Source: Colletes latitarsis
Taxonomy: Eukaryota; Arthropoda; Insecta; Hymenoptera; Colletidae
Assembly (NCBI RefSeq): GCF_051014445.1
Contig: NC_135136.1
Location: 26,120,001 to 26,184,000, forward strand
Direction: 5' to 3'
DNA length: 64,000 nucleotides
The notes under the pieces were generated by a model. The model made no database searches, was not told the origin of the DNA, and saw nothing but the letters and a program-made list of their open reading frames with translations. The position numbers and the translations under genes were made by a program. Of the stretch, positions 11,021 to 26,100 are shown in pieces (positions within the stretch are counted from its first letter, which is position 1; the number at the start of each line of letters is the position of its first letter).

Positions 11021-14000
11021 TGAAACCAGAGAAAACCAAGGATCTGGCCAACAAGAATGCGAAGAAGGCAAAATCATGAGCCAGATGGGGGCATAACCCA
11101 GACCTAACCCAGACCTAACCGGTGTTATCCCCTAAAATGAGGATCGAAACCAGGTTTAATTGACTGTTTCAGTGTGGCACCACATTAGTACGTGATTCAA
11201 ACCCGAAAAAACTCAGGATCTGGCCATCAAGAATGCGGAAAGGCAAAATCTTGAGCCAGATGCGGGCATAACCCAGACCTAACCCAGACCTAACCGGTTT
11301 TTATCCTTCTCTAATATTGATCGAAACCAGGTTTAATTGGCAGTTCCAATGTGGCTCCACATTACTACGTGATTCAAGCCAGAGAAAACCAAGGATCTGC
11401 CCAACAAGATTGCGAAGAAGGCAAAATCATTAGCCTGATGCGGGCATAACCCAGACCTAACCCAGACCTAACCGTTTTTATCCTCTAAAATATTGATCGA
11501 AACCAGGTTTAATTGACTGTTTCAACGTGGTACCACATTACTACGTGATTCAAACCCTAAAAAACCCATGATCTGGCCAACAGGAATGCGTAAAAGGCAA
11601 AATCATGAGCCAGATGCGGGCATAACCCAGACCTAACCCAGACCTACCCGGTGTTATCCCCTAAAATGTGGATCGAATCCAGGTTTAATTGACTGTTTCA
11701 GTGTGGTACCACATTAGTACGTGATTCAAACCCGAAAAAACTCAGGATCTGGCCAACAAGAATGCGGAAAGGCAAAATCTTGAGCCAGATGCGGGCATAA
11801 CCCAGACCTATCCCAGACCTAACCGGTTTTTATCCTTCTCTAATATTGATGGAAACCAGGTTTAATTGTCTGTTCCAGTGTGGCTCCACATTACTACGTG
11901 ATTGAAACCAGAGAAAACCAAGGATCTGGCCAAGAAGAATGCGGAAACGGCAAAATCATGAGCCAGATGGGGGCATAACCCAGACCTAACCCAGACCTAA
12001 CCGGTGTTATCCTCTAAAATATTGATCAGAACCACGTTTAATTGTCTGTTTCAGTGAGGTGTCACATTACTACATGATTCAAACCAGAGAAAACCAAGGA
12101 TCTGGCCAACAAGAATGCGGAAAAGGCAAAATCATGAGCCAGATGGGGGCATAACCCAGACCAAATCCAGACGTAACCGGTGTTATCCTCTAAAATATTG
12201 ATCGGAACCACGTTTAATTGTCTGTTTCAGTGAGGTGTCACATTACTACATGAATCAAACCAGAGAAAACCAAGGATCTGGCCAACAAGAATGCGGAAAA
12301 GGCAAAATCATGAGCCAGATGCGGGCATAACCCAGACCTAACCCAGACCTAACCGTTTTTATCCTCTAAAATATTGATCGAAACCAGGTTTAATTGACTG
12401 TTTCAACATGGTACCACATTACTACGTGATTCAAACCCTAAAAAACCCATGATCTGGCCAACAAGAATGCGGAAAAGGCAAAATCATGAGCCAGATGCGG
12501 GCATAACCCAGACCTAACCCAGACCTACCCGGTGTTATCCCCTAAAATGTGGATCGAAACCAGGTTTAATTGACTGTTTCAGTGTGGTACCACATTAGTA
12601 CGTGATTCAAACACGAAAAAACTCAGGATCTGGCCAACAAGAATGCGGAAAGGCAAAATCTTGAGCCAGATGCGGGCATAACCCAGACCTATCCCAGACC
12701 TAACCAGTTTTTATCCTTCTCTAATATTGATCGAAACCAGGTTTAATTGTCTGTTCCAGTGTGGCTCCACATTACTACGTGATTGAAACCAGAGAAAACC
12801 AAGGATCTGGCCAAGAAGAATGCGGAAACGGCAAAATCATGAGCCAGATGGGGGCATAACCCAGACCTAACCCAGACCTAACCGGTGTTATCCTCTAAAA
12901 TATTGATCGAAACCAGGTTTAGTTGTCTGTTTCAGTGTGGTACCACATTACTACGTGATTCAAACCCGAAAAAAACCCAGGATCTGACCAACAAGTATGC
13001 GAAGAAGGCAAAATCATGAGCCAGATGCGGGCATTACCCAGATCTAACCCAGACCTAGCCGGTCTTATCCTCTAAAATATTGATGGAAACCAGGTCTAAT
13101 TGTCAGTTTCAGTGTGGTACCACATTACTACGTGATTGAAGCCAGAGAAAAACCAGGATCTGGCCATCAAGAATGCGAAAAGGCAAAATCATGAGCCAGA
13201 TGCGGGCATAACCCAGACCTAACCCATACCTAACCGGTTTTTATACTCTAAAATATTGATCGAAACCAGGTTTAATTGTCTGTTCCAGTGTGGCTCCACA
13301 TTACTACGTGATTCAAACCCTAAAAAACCCATGATCTGGCCAACAAGAATGCGGAAAAGGCAAAATCATGAGCCAGATGCGGGCATAACCCAGACCTAAC
13401 CCAGACCTACCCGGTGTTATCCCCTAAAATGTGGATCGAAACCAGGTTTAATTGACTGTTTCAGTGTGGTACCACATTAGTACGTGATTCAAACCCGAAA
13501 AATCTCAGGATCTGGCCAACAAGAATGCGGAAAGGCAAAATCTTGAGCCAGATGCGGCCATAACCCAGACCTATCCCAGACCTTACCGGTTTTTATCCTT
13601 CTCTAATATTGATCGAAACCAGGTTTAATTGTCTGTTCCAGTGTGGCTCCACATTACTACGTGATTGAAACCAGAGAAAACCAAGGATCTGGCCAAGAAG
13701 AATGCGGAAACGGCAAAATCATGAGCCAGATGGGGGCATAACCCAGACCTAACCCAGACCTAACCGGTGTTATCCTCTAAAATATTGATCAGAACCACGT
13801 TTAATTGTCAGTTTCAGTGAGGTGTCACATTACTACATGATTCAAACCAGAGAAAACCAAGGATCTGGCCAACAAGAATGCGGAAAAGGCGAAATCATGA
13901 GCCAGATGGGGGCATAACCCAGACCAAATCCTGACGTAACCGGAGTTATCCTCTAAAATATTGATCGGAACCACGTTTAATTGTCTGTTTCAGTGAGGTG

Positions 14001-15080
14001 TCACATTACTACGTGTGTCAAACCCTAAAAAACTCAGGATTTGGCCAACAAGTATGCGAAGAAGGCACAATCATGAGCCCGATGCGGGCATAACCCAGAC
14101 CTAACCCAGACCTAACCGGTCTTATCCTCTAAAATATTGATCGAAACCAAGTTTAATGGACTGTTTCAGTGTGGTACCACATTACTACGTGATTCAGACC
14201 CTAAAAAACCCAGGATCTGGCCAACAAGTATGCGAAGAAGGCAAAATCAGGAGCCAGATGCGGGCATAACCCAGACCTAACCCAGACCTAACCGGTGTTA
14301 TCCTCTAAAATATTTATGGAAACCAGGTCTAATTGTCAGTTTCAGTGTGGTACCACATTACTACGAGATTCAAGCCAGAGAAAACCCATGATCTGGCCAA
14401 CAAGAATGCGGAAAAGGCAAAATCATGAGCCAGATGCGGACATAACCCAGACCTAACCCAGACCTACCCGGTGTTATCCCCTAAAATGTGGACCGAAACC
14501 AGGTTTAATTGACTGTTTTAGTGTGGTACCACATTAGTACGTGATTCAAACCCGAAAAAACTCAGGATCTGGCCAACAAGAATGCGGAAAGGCAAAATCT
14601 TGAGCCAGATGCGGGCATAACCCAGACCTAACCCAGACCTAACCGGTGTTATCCCCTAAAATGTGGATCGAAACCAGGTTTAATTGACTGTTTCAACGTG
14701 GTTCCACATTACTACGTGATTCAGACCCTAAAAAACCCAGGATCTGGCCAACAAGTATGCGAAGGAGGCAAAATCATGAGCCAGATGGGGGCATAAACCA
14801 AACCCAACCCAGACCTAACCGGTGTTATCCTCTAAAATATTGATCAGAACCACGTTTAATTGTCTGTTTCAGTGAGGTGTCACATTACTACATGAATCAA
14901 ACCAGAGAAAACCAAGGATCTGGCCAACAAGAATGCGGAAAAGGCAAAGTCATGAGCCAGATGCGGGCATAACCCAGACCTAACCCAGACCTAACCGGTG
15001 TTATCCTCTAAAATATTGATCGAAACCAGGTCTAATTGTCTGTTTCATTGTGGTACCACATTACTACGTGATTGAAACCA

Positions 15081-18000
15081 GAGAATACCAAGGATCTGGC
15101 CAACAAGAATGCGAAGAAGGCAAAATCATGAGCCAGATGGGGGCATAACCCAGACCTAACCCAGACCTAACCGGTGTTATCCCCTAAAATGTGGATCGAA
15201 ACCAGGTTTAATTGACTGTTTCAACGTGGTACCACATTACTACGTGATTCAGACCCTAAAAAACCCAGGATCTGGCCAACACGTATGCGAAGGAGGCAAA
15301 ATCATGAGCCAGATGGGGGCATAACCCAGACCTAACCCAGACGTAACCGGTGTTATCCTCTAAAATATTGATCAGAACCACGTTTAATTGTCTGTTTCAG
15401 TGAGGTGTCACATTACTACATGATTCAAACCAGAGAAAACCAAGGATCTGGCTAACAAGAATGCGGAAAAGGCAAAATCATGAGCCAGATGGGGGCATAA
15501 CCCAGACCAAATCCAGACGTAACCGGTGTTATCCTCTAAAATATTGATCGGAACCACGTTTAATTGTCTGTTTCAGTGAGGTGTCACATTACTACATGAA
15601 TCAAACCAGAGAAAACCAAGGATCTGGCCAACAAGAATGCGGAAAAGGCAAAATCATGAGCCAGATGCGGGCATAACCCAGACCTAACCGAGACCTAACC
15701 GGTGTTATCCTCTAAAATATTGATCGAAACCAGGTCTAATTGTCTTTTTCATTGTGGTACCACATTACTACGTGATTGTAACCAGAGAATACCAAGGATC
15801 TGACCAACAAGAATGCGGAAAAGGCAAAATCATGAGCCAGATGCGGGCATAACCCAGACCTAACCCAGACCTAACCGGTGTTATCCTCTAAAATATTGAT
15901 CGAAACCAGGTCTAATTGTCTGTTTCATTGTGGTACCACATTACTACGTGATTGAAACCAGAGAATACCAAGGATCTGGCCAACAAGTATGCGAAGAAGG
16001 CAAAATCATGAGCCAGATGCGGGCATAACCCAGACATAACCCAGATCTAACCGGGCTTATCCTCTAAAATATTGATGGAAACGAGGTCTAATTGTCAGTT
16101 TCAGTGTCGTACCACATTACTACGTGATTCAAGCCAGAGAAAAACCAGGATCTGGCCAACAGGAATGCGGAAAGGCAAAATCTTGAGCCAGATGGGGGCA
16201 TAACCCAGACCTAACCCAGACCTAACCGGTGTTATCCTCTAAAATGAGGATCGAAACCAGGTTTAATTGACTGTTTCAGTGTGGTACCACATTAGTACGT
16301 GATTCAAACCCGAAAAAACTCAGGATCTGGCCATCAAGAATGCGGAAAGGCAAAATCTTGAGCCAGATGCGGGCATAACCCAGACCTAACCCAGACCTAA
16401 CCGGTTTTTATCCTTCTCTAATATTGATCGAAACCAGGTTTAATTGGCAGTTCCAGTGTGGCTCCACATTACTACGAGATTCAAACTAGAGAAAACCAAG
16501 CATCTGCCCAACAAGATTGCGAAGAAGGCACAATCATGAGCCTGATGCGGGCATAACCCAGACCTAACCCAGACCTAACCGTTTTTATCCTCTAAAATAT
16601 TGATCGAAACCAGGTTTAATTGACTGTTTCAACGTGGTACCACATTACTACGTGATTCAAACCCTAAAAAACCCATGATCTGGCCAACAAGAATGCGGAA
16701 AAGGCAAAATCATGAGCCAGATGCGGGCATAACCCAGACATAACCCAGATCTAACCGGGCTTATCCTCTATAATATTGATGGAAACGAGGTCTAATTGTC
16801 AGTTTCAGTGTCGTACCTCATTACTACGTGATTCAAGCCAGAGAAAAACCAGGATCTGGCCAACAGGAATGCGGAAAGGCAAAATCTTGAGCCAGATGGG
16901 GGCATAACCCAGACCTAACCCAGACCTAACCGGTGTTATCCTCTAAAATATTGATCAGAACCACGTTTAATTGTCTGTTTCAGTGAGGTGTCACATTACT
17001 ACATGATTCAAACCAGAGAAAACCAAGGATCTGGCCAAGAAGAATGCGGAAACGGCAAAATCATGAGCCAGATGGGGGCATAACCCAGACCTAACCCAGA
17101 CCTAACCGGTGTTATCCTCCAAAATATTGATCAGAACCACGTTTAATTGTCTGTTTCAGTGAGGTGTCACATTACTACATGATTCAAACCAGAAAAAACC
17201 AAGGATCTGGCCAACAAGAATGCGGAAAAGGCAAAATCATGAGCCAGATGGGGGCATAACACAGACCAAATCCTGACGTAACCGGTGTTATCCTCTAAAA
17301 TATTGATCGGAACCACGTTTAATTGGCTGTTTCAGTGAGGTGTCACATTACTACGTGTGTCAAACCCTAAAAAACTCAGGATTTGGCCAACAAGTATGCG
17401 AAGAAGGCACAATCATGAGCCCGATGCGGGCATAACCCAGACCTAACCCAGACCTAACCGGTCTTATCCTCTAAAATATTGATCGAAACCAAGTTTAATG
17501 GACTGTTTCTGTGTGGTACCACATTACTACGTGATTGAAGCCAGAGAAAAACCAGGATCTGGCCATCAAGAATGCGGAAAGGCAAAATCTTGAGCCAGAT
17601 GCGGGCATAACCCACACCTAACCCAGACCTAACCGGTTTTTATCCTTCTCTAATATTGATCGAAACCAGGTTTAATTGTCTGTTCCAGTGTGGCTCCACA
17701 TTACTACGTGATTCAAACTAGAGAAAACCAAGGATCTGGCCAACAAGAATGCGAAGAAGGCAAAATCATGAGCCTGATGCGGGCATAACCCAGACCTAAC
17801 CCAGACCCAACCGTTTTTATCCTCTAAAATATTGATCGAAACCAGGTTTAATTGACTGTTTCAACGTGGTACCACATTACTACGTGATTCAGACCCTAAA
17901 AAACCCAGGATCTGGCCAACAAGTATGCGAAGAAGGCAAAATCAGGAGCCAGATGCGGGCATAACCCAGACCTAACCCAGACCTAACCGGTGTTATCCTC

Positions 18001-21000
18001 TAAAATATTTATGGAAACCAGGTCTAATTGTCAGTTTCAGTGTGGTACCACATTACTACGTGATTCAAGCCAGAGAAAACCCATGATCTGGCCAACAAGA
18101 ATGCGGAAAAGGCAAAATCATGAGCCAGATGCGGACATAACCCAGACCTAACCCAGACCTACCCGGTGTTATCCCCTAAAATGTGGACCGAAACCAGGTT
18201 TAATTGACTGTTTTAGTGTGGTACCACATTAGTACGTCATTCAAAACCGAAAAAACTCAGGATCTGGCCAACAAGAATGCGGAATGGCAAAATCTTGAGC
18301 CAGATGCGGGCATAACCCAGACCTAACCCAGACCTAACCGGTGTTATCCCCTAAAATGTGGATCGAAACCAGGTTTAATTGACTGTTTCAACGTGGTACC
18401 ACATTACTACGTGATTCAGACCCTAAAAAACCCAGGATCTGGCCAACAAGTATGCGAAGGAGGCAAAAACATGAGCCAGATGGGGGCATAACGCAGACCT
18501 AACACAGACCTAACCGGTGTTATCCTCTAAAACATTGATCAGAACCACGTTTAATTGTCTGTTTCAGTGAGATGTCACATTACTACATGATTCAAACCAG
18601 AGAAAGCCAAGGATCTGGCCAACAAGAATGCGGAAAAGGCAAAATCATGAGCCAGATGGGGGCATAACCCAGACCAAATCCAGACGTAACCGGTGTTATC
18701 CTCTAAAATATTGATCGGAACCACGTTTAATTGTCTGTTTCAGTGAGGTGTCACATTACTACATGAATCAAACCAGAGAAAACCAAGGATCTGGCCAACA
18801 AGAATGCGGAAAAGGCAAAATCATGAGCCAGATGCGGGCATAACCCAGACCTAACCCAGACCTAACCGGTGTTATCCTCTAAAATATTGATCGAAACCAG
18901 GTCTAATTGTCTGTTTCATTGTGGTACCACATTACTACGTGATTGAAACCAGAGAATACCAAGGATCTGGCCAACAAGAATGCGAAGAAGGCAAAATCAT
19001 GAGCCAGATGGGGGCATAACCCAGACCTAACCCAGACCTAACCGGTGTTATCCCCTAAAATGTGGATCGAAACCAGGTTTAGTTGACTGTTTCAGTGTGG
19101 TACCACATTAGTACGTGATTCAAACCCGAAAAAACTCAGGATCTGGCCAACAAGTATGCGAAGAAGGCAAAATCATGAGCCAGATGCGGGCATAACCCAG
19201 ACATAACCCAGATCTAACCGGGCTTATCCTCTAAAATATTGATGGAAACGAGGTCTAATTGTCAGTTTCAGTGTCGTACCACATTACTACGTGATTCAAG
19301 CCAGAGAAAAACCAGGATCTGGCCAACAAGAATGCGGAAAGGCAAAATCTTGAGCCAGATGCGGGCATAACCCAGACCTAACCCAGACCTAACCGGTTTT
19401 TATCCTTCTCTAATATTGATCGAAACCAGGTTTAATTGTCTGTTCCAGTGTGGCTCCACATTACTACGTGATTCAAACTAGAGAAAACCAAGGATCTGGC
19501 CAACAAGTATGCGAAGAAGGCAAAATCATGAGCCAGATGCGGGCATAACCCAGATCTAACCCAGACCTAACCGGTGTTATCCCCTAAAATGTGGATCGAA
19601 ACCAGGTTTAATTGACTGTTTCAACGTGGTACCACATTACTACGTGATTCAGACCCTAAAAAACCCAGGATCTGGCCAAAAAGTATGCGAAGGAGGCAAA
19701 ATCATGAGCCAGATGGGGGCATAACCCAGACCTAACCCAGACCTAACCGGTGTTATCCTCTAAAATATTGATCGAAACCAGGTCTAATTGTCTGTTTCAT
19801 TGTGGTACCACATTACTACGTGATTGAAACCAGAGAATACCAAGGATCTGGCCAACAAGAATGCGAAGAAGGCAAAATCATGAGCCAGATGGGGGCATAA
19901 CCCAGACCTAACCCAGACCTAACCGGTGTTATCCCCTAAAATGTGGATCGAAACCAGGTTTAGTTGACTGTTTCAGTGTGGTACCACATTAGTACGTGAT
20001 TCAAACCCGAAAAAACTCAGGATCTGGCCAACAAGTATGCGAAGAAGGCAAAATCATGAGCCAGATGCGGGCATAACCCAGACCTAACCCAGACCTAACC
20101 GGTGTTATCCTCTAAAATATTGATCAGAACCACGTTTAATTGTCTGTTTCAGTGAGGTGTCACATTACTACATGAATCAAACCAGAGAAAACCAGGGATC
20201 TGGCCAACAAGAATGCGGAAAAGGCAAAGTCATGAGCCAGATGCGGGCATAACCCAGACCTAACCCAGACCTAACCGGTGTTATCCTCTAAAATATTGAT
20301 CGAAACCAGGTCTAATTGTCTGTTTCATTGTGGTACCACATTACTACGTGATTCAAACTAGAGAAAACCAAGGATCTGGCCAACAAGTATGCGAAGAAGG
20401 CAAAATCATGAGCCAGATGCGGGCATAACCCAGATCTAACCCAGACCTAACCGGTGTTATCCCCTAAAATGTGGATCGAAACCAGGTTTAATTGACTGTT
20501 TCAACGTGGTACCACATTACTACGTGATTCAGACCCTAAAAAACCCAGGATCTGGCCAAAAAGTATGCGAAGGAGGCAAAATCATGAGCCAGATGGGGGC
20601 ATAACCCAGACCTAACCCAGACCTAACCGGTGTTATCCTCTAAAATATTGATCAGAACCACGTTTAATTGTCTGTTTCAGTGAGGTGTCACATTACTACA
20701 TGAATCAAACCAGAGAAAACCAAGGATCTGGCCAACAAGGATGCGGAAAAGGCAAAGTCATGAGCCAGATGCGGGCATAACCCAGACCTAACCCAGACCT
20801 AACCGGTGTTATCCTCTAAAATATTGATCGAAACCAGGTCTAATTGTCTGTTTCATTGTGGTACCACATTACTACGTGATTGAAACCAGAGAATACCAAG
20901 GATCTGGCCAACAAGAATGCGAAGAAGGCAAAATCATGAGCCAGATGGGGGCATAACCCAGACCTAACCCAGACCTAACCGGTGTTATCCCCTAAAATGT

Positions 21001-23176
21001 GGATCGAAACCAGGTTTAGTTGACTGTTTCAGTGTGGTACCACATTAGTACGTGATTCAAACCCGAAAAAACTCAGGATCTGGCCAACAAGTATGCGAAG
21101 AAGGCAAAATCATGAGCCAGATGCGGGCATAACCCAGACCTAACCCAGACCTAACCGGTGTTATCCTCTAAAATATTGATCAGAACCACGTTTAATTGTC
21201 TGTTTCAGTGAGGTGTCACATTACTACATGAATCAAACCAGAGAAAACCAAGGATCTGGCCAACAAGAATGCGGAAAAGGCAAAGTCATGAGCCAGATGC
21301 GGGCATAACCCAGACCTAACCCAGACCTAACCGGTGTTATCCTCTAAAATATTGATCGAAACCAGGTCTAATTGTCTGTTTCATTGTGGTACCACATTAC
21401 TACGTGATTGAAACCAGAGAATACCAAGGATCTGGCCAACAAGAATGCGAAGAAGGCAAAATCATGAGCCAGATGGGGGCATAACCCAGACCTAACCCAG
21501 ACCTAACCGGTGTTATCCCCTAAAATGTGGATCGAAACCAGGTTTAGTTGACTGTTTCAGTGTGGTACCACATTAGTACGTGATTCAAACCCGAATAAAC
21601 TCAGGATCTGGCCAACAAGTATGCGAAGAAGGCAAAATCATGAGCCAGATGCGGGCATAACCCAGACATAACCCAGATCTAACCGGGCTTATCCTCTAAA
21701 ATATTGGTGGAAACGAGGTCTAATTGTCAGTTTCAGTGTCGTACCACATTACTACGTGATTCAAGCCAGAGAAAAACCAGGATCTGGCCAACAAGAATGC
21801 GGAAAGGCAAAATCTTGAGCCAGATGCGGCCATAACCCAGACCTATCCCAGACCTTACCGGTTTTTATCCTTCTCTAATATTGATCGAAACCAGGTTTAA
21901 TTGTCTGTTCCAGTGTGGCTCCACATTACTACGTGATTGAAACCAGAGAAAACCAAGGATCTGGCCAAGAAGAATGCGGAAACGGCAAAATCATGAGCCA
22001 GATGGGGGCATAACCCAGACCTAACCCAGACCTAACCGGTGTTATCCTCTAAAATATTGATCAGAACCACGTTTAATTGTCAGTTTCAGTGAGGTGTCAC
22101 ATTACTACATGATTCAAACCAGAGAAAACCAAGGATCTGGCCAACAAGAATGCGGAAAAGGCGAAATCATGAGCCAGATGGGGGCATAACCCAGACCAAA
22201 TCCTGACGTAACCGGAGTTATCCTCTAAAATATTGATCGGAACCACGTTTAATTGTCTGTTTCAGTGAGGTGTCACATTACTACGTGTGTCAAACCCTAA
22301 AAAACTCAGGATTTGGCCAACAAGTATGCGAAGAAGGCACAATCATGAGCCCGATGCGGGCATAACCCAGACCTAACCCAGACCTAACCGGTCTTATCCT
22401 CTAAAATATTGATCGAAACCAAGTTTAATGGACTGTTTCAGTGTGGTACCACATTACTACGTGATTCAGACCCTAAAAAACCCAGGATCTGGCCAACAAG
22501 TATGCGAAGAAGGCAAAATCAGGAGCCAGATGCGGGCATAACCCAGACCTAACCCAGACCTAACCGGTGTTATCCTCTAAAATATTTATGGAAACCAGGT
22601 CTAATTGTCAGTTTCAGTGTGGTACCACATTACTACGTGATTCAAGCCAGAGAAAACCCATGATCTGGCCAACAAGAATGCGGAAAAGGCAAAATCATGA
22701 GCCAGATGCGGACATAACCCAGACCTAACCCAGACCTACCCGGTGTTATCCCCTTAAATGTGGACCGAAACCAGGTTTAATTGACTGTTTTAGTGTGGTA
22801 CCACATTAGTACGTGATTCAAACCCGAAAAAACTCAGGATCTGGCCAACAAGAATGCGGAAAGGCAAAATCTTGAGCCAGATGCGGGCATAACCCAGACC
22901 TAACCCAGACCTAACCGGTGTTATCCCCTAAAATGTGGATCGAAACCAGGTTTAATTGACTGTTTCAACGTGGTACCACATTACTACGTGATTCAGACCC
23001 TAAAAAACCCAGGATCTGGCCAACAAGTATGCGAAGGAGGCAAAATCATGAGCCAGATGGGGGCATAACCCAGACCTAACCCAGACCTAACCGGTGTTAT
23101 CCTCTAAAATATTGATCGAAACCAGGTCTAATTGTCTGTTTCATTGTGGTACCACATTACTACGTGATTGAAACCA
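15081..23176 (+). repeat. Superunit 1 (8,096 bp)
   Basis: First of a series of long superunits recognised by GAGAATACCA followed 194 bp later by the private variant GCCAACACGT (15081/15275, 23177/23371, 32685/32879). It contains the landmark ACGCAGACCTAACACAG at 18491, also seen at 7221, 28351, 38740 and 51947. Its last part, from about 21.6 kb, matches 42.9-44.4 kb at an offset of 21,306 (CCGAATAAAC at 21591 and 42897). Confidence 0.75.
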
Positions 23177-26100
23177 GAGAATACCAAGGATCTGGCCAAC
23201 AAGAATGCGAAGAAGGCAAAATCATGAGCCAGATGGGGGCATAACCCAGACCTAACCCAGACCTAACCGGTGTTATCCCCTAAAATGTGGATCGAAACCA
23301 GGTTTAATTGACTGTTTCAACGTGGTACCACATTACTACGTGATTCAGACCCTAAAAAACCCAGGATCTGGCCAACACGTATGCGAAGGAGGCAAAATCA
23401 TGAGCCAGATGGGGGCATAACCCAGACCTAACCCAGACGTAACCGGTGTTATCCTCTAAAATATTGATCAGAACCACGTTTAATTGTCTGTTTCAGTGAG
23501 GTGTTACATTACTACATGATTCAAACCAGAGAAAACCAAGGATCTGGCTAACAAGAATGCGGAAAAGGCAAAATCATGAGCCAGATGGGGGCATAACCCA
23601 GACCAAATCCAGATCTAACCGGGCTTATCCTCTAAAATATTGATGGAAACGAGGTCTAATTGTCAGTTTCAGTGTCGTACCACATTACTACGTGATTCAA
23701 GCCAGAGAAAAACCAGGATCTGGCCAACAGGAATGCGGAAAGGCAAAATCTTGAGCCAGATGGGGGCATAACCCAGACCTAACCCAGACCTAACCGGTGT
23801 TATCCTCTAAAATATTGATCAGAACCATGTTTAATTGTCTGTTTCAGTGAGGTGTCACATTACTACATGATTCAAACCCGAAAAAACTCAGGATCTGGCC
23901 ATCAAGAATGCGGAAAGGCAAAATCTTGAGCCAGATGCGGGCATAACCCAGACCTAACCCAGACCTAACCGGTTTTTATCCTTCTCTAATATTGATCGAA
24001 ACCAGGTTTAATTGGCAGTTCCAGTGTGGCTCCACATTACTACGAGATTCAAACTAGAGAAAACCAAGCATCTGCCCAACAAGATTGCGAAGAAGTCACA
24101 ATCATGAGCCTGATGCGGGCATAACCCAGACCTAACCCAGACCTAACCGTTTTTATCCTCTAAAATATTGATCGAAACCAGGTTTAATTGACTGTTCCAA
24201 CGTGGTACCACATTACTACGTGATTCAAACCCTAAAAAACCCATGATCTGGCCAACAAGAATGCGGAAAAGGCAAAATCATGAGCCAGATGCGGGCATAA
24301 CCCAGACCTAACCCAGACCTACCCGGTGTTATCCCCTAAAATGTGGATCGAAACCAGGTTTAATTGACTGTTTCAGTGCGGTACCACATTAGTACGTGAT
24401 TCAAACCCGAAAAAACTCAGGATCTGGCCAACAAGAATGCGGAAAGGCAAAATCTTGAGCCAGATGCGGGCATAACCCAGACCTATCCCAGACCTAACCG
24501 GTTTTTATCCTTCTCTAATATTGATCGAAACCAGGTTTAATTGTCTGTTCCAGTGTGGCTCCACATTACTACGTGATTGAAACCAGAGAAAACCAAGGAT
24601 CTGGCCAAGAAGAATGCGGAAACGGCAAAATCATGAGCCAGATGGGGGCATAACCCAGACCTAACCCAGACCTAACCGGTGTTATCCTCTAAAATATTGA
24701 TCAGAACCACGTTAAATTGTCTGTTTCAGTGAGGTGTCACATTACTACATGATTCAAACCAGAGAAAGCCAAGGATCTGGCCAACAAGAATGCGGAAAAG
24801 GCAAAATCATGAGCCAGATGGGGGCATAACCCAGACCAAATCCTGACGTAACCGGTGTTATCCTCTAAAATATTGATCGGAGCCACGTTTAATTGTCTGT
24901 TTCAGTGAGGTGTCACATTACTACGTGTGTCAAACCCTAAAAAACTCAGGATTTGGCCAACAAGTATGCGAAGAAGGCACAATCATGAGCCCGATGCGGG
25001 CATAACCCAGACCTAACCCAGACCTAACCGGTCTTATCCTCTAAAATATTGATCGAAACCAGGTTTAATTGTCTGTTTCAGTGTGGTACCACATTACTAC
25101 GTGATTCAAACCCGAAAAAACCCAGGATCTGACCAACAAGTATGCGAAGAAGGCAAAATCATGAGCCAGATGCGGGCATAACCCAGACCTAACCCAGACC
25201 TAACCGGTGTTATCCTCTAAAATATTTATGGAAACCAGGTCTAATTGTCAGTTTCAGTGTGGTACCACATTACTACGTGATTCAAACCCTAAAAAACCCA
25301 TGATCTGGCCAACAAGAATGCGGAAAAGGCAAAATCATGAGCCAGATGCGGGCATAACCCAGACCTAACCCAGACCTACCCGGTGTTATCCCCTAAAATG
25401 TGGATCGAAACCAGGTTTAATTGACTGTTTCAGTGCGGTACCACATTAGTACGTGATTCAAACCCGAAAAAACTCAGGATCTGGCCAACAAGAATGCGGA
25501 AAGGCAAAATCTTGAGCCAGATGCGGGCATAACCCAGACCTATCCCAGACCTAACCGGTTTTTATCCTTCTCTAATATTGATCGAAACCAGGTTTAATTG
25601 TCTGTTCCAGTGTGGCTCCACATTACTACGTGATTGAAACCAGAGAAAACCAAGGATCTGGCCAAGAAGAATGCGGAAACGGCAAAATCATGAGCCAGAT
25701 GGGGGCATAACCCAGACCTAACCCAGACCTAACCGGTGTTATCCTCTAAAATATTGATCAGAACCACGTTAAATTGTCTGTTTCAGTGAGGTGTCACATT
25801 ACTACATGATTCAAACCAGAGAAAACCAAGGATCTGGCCAACAAGAATGCGGAAAAGGCAAAATCATGAGCCAGATGGGGGCATAACCCAGACCAAATCC
25901 TGACGTAACCGGTGTTATCCTCTAAAATATTGATCGGAACCACGTTTAATTGTCTGTTTCAGTGAGGTGTCACATTACTACATGAATCAAACCAGAGAAA
26001 ACCAAGGATCTGGCCAACAAGTATGCGAAGAAGGCACAATCATGAGCCCGATGCGGGCATAACCCAGACCTAACCCAGACCTAACCGGTCTTATCCTCTA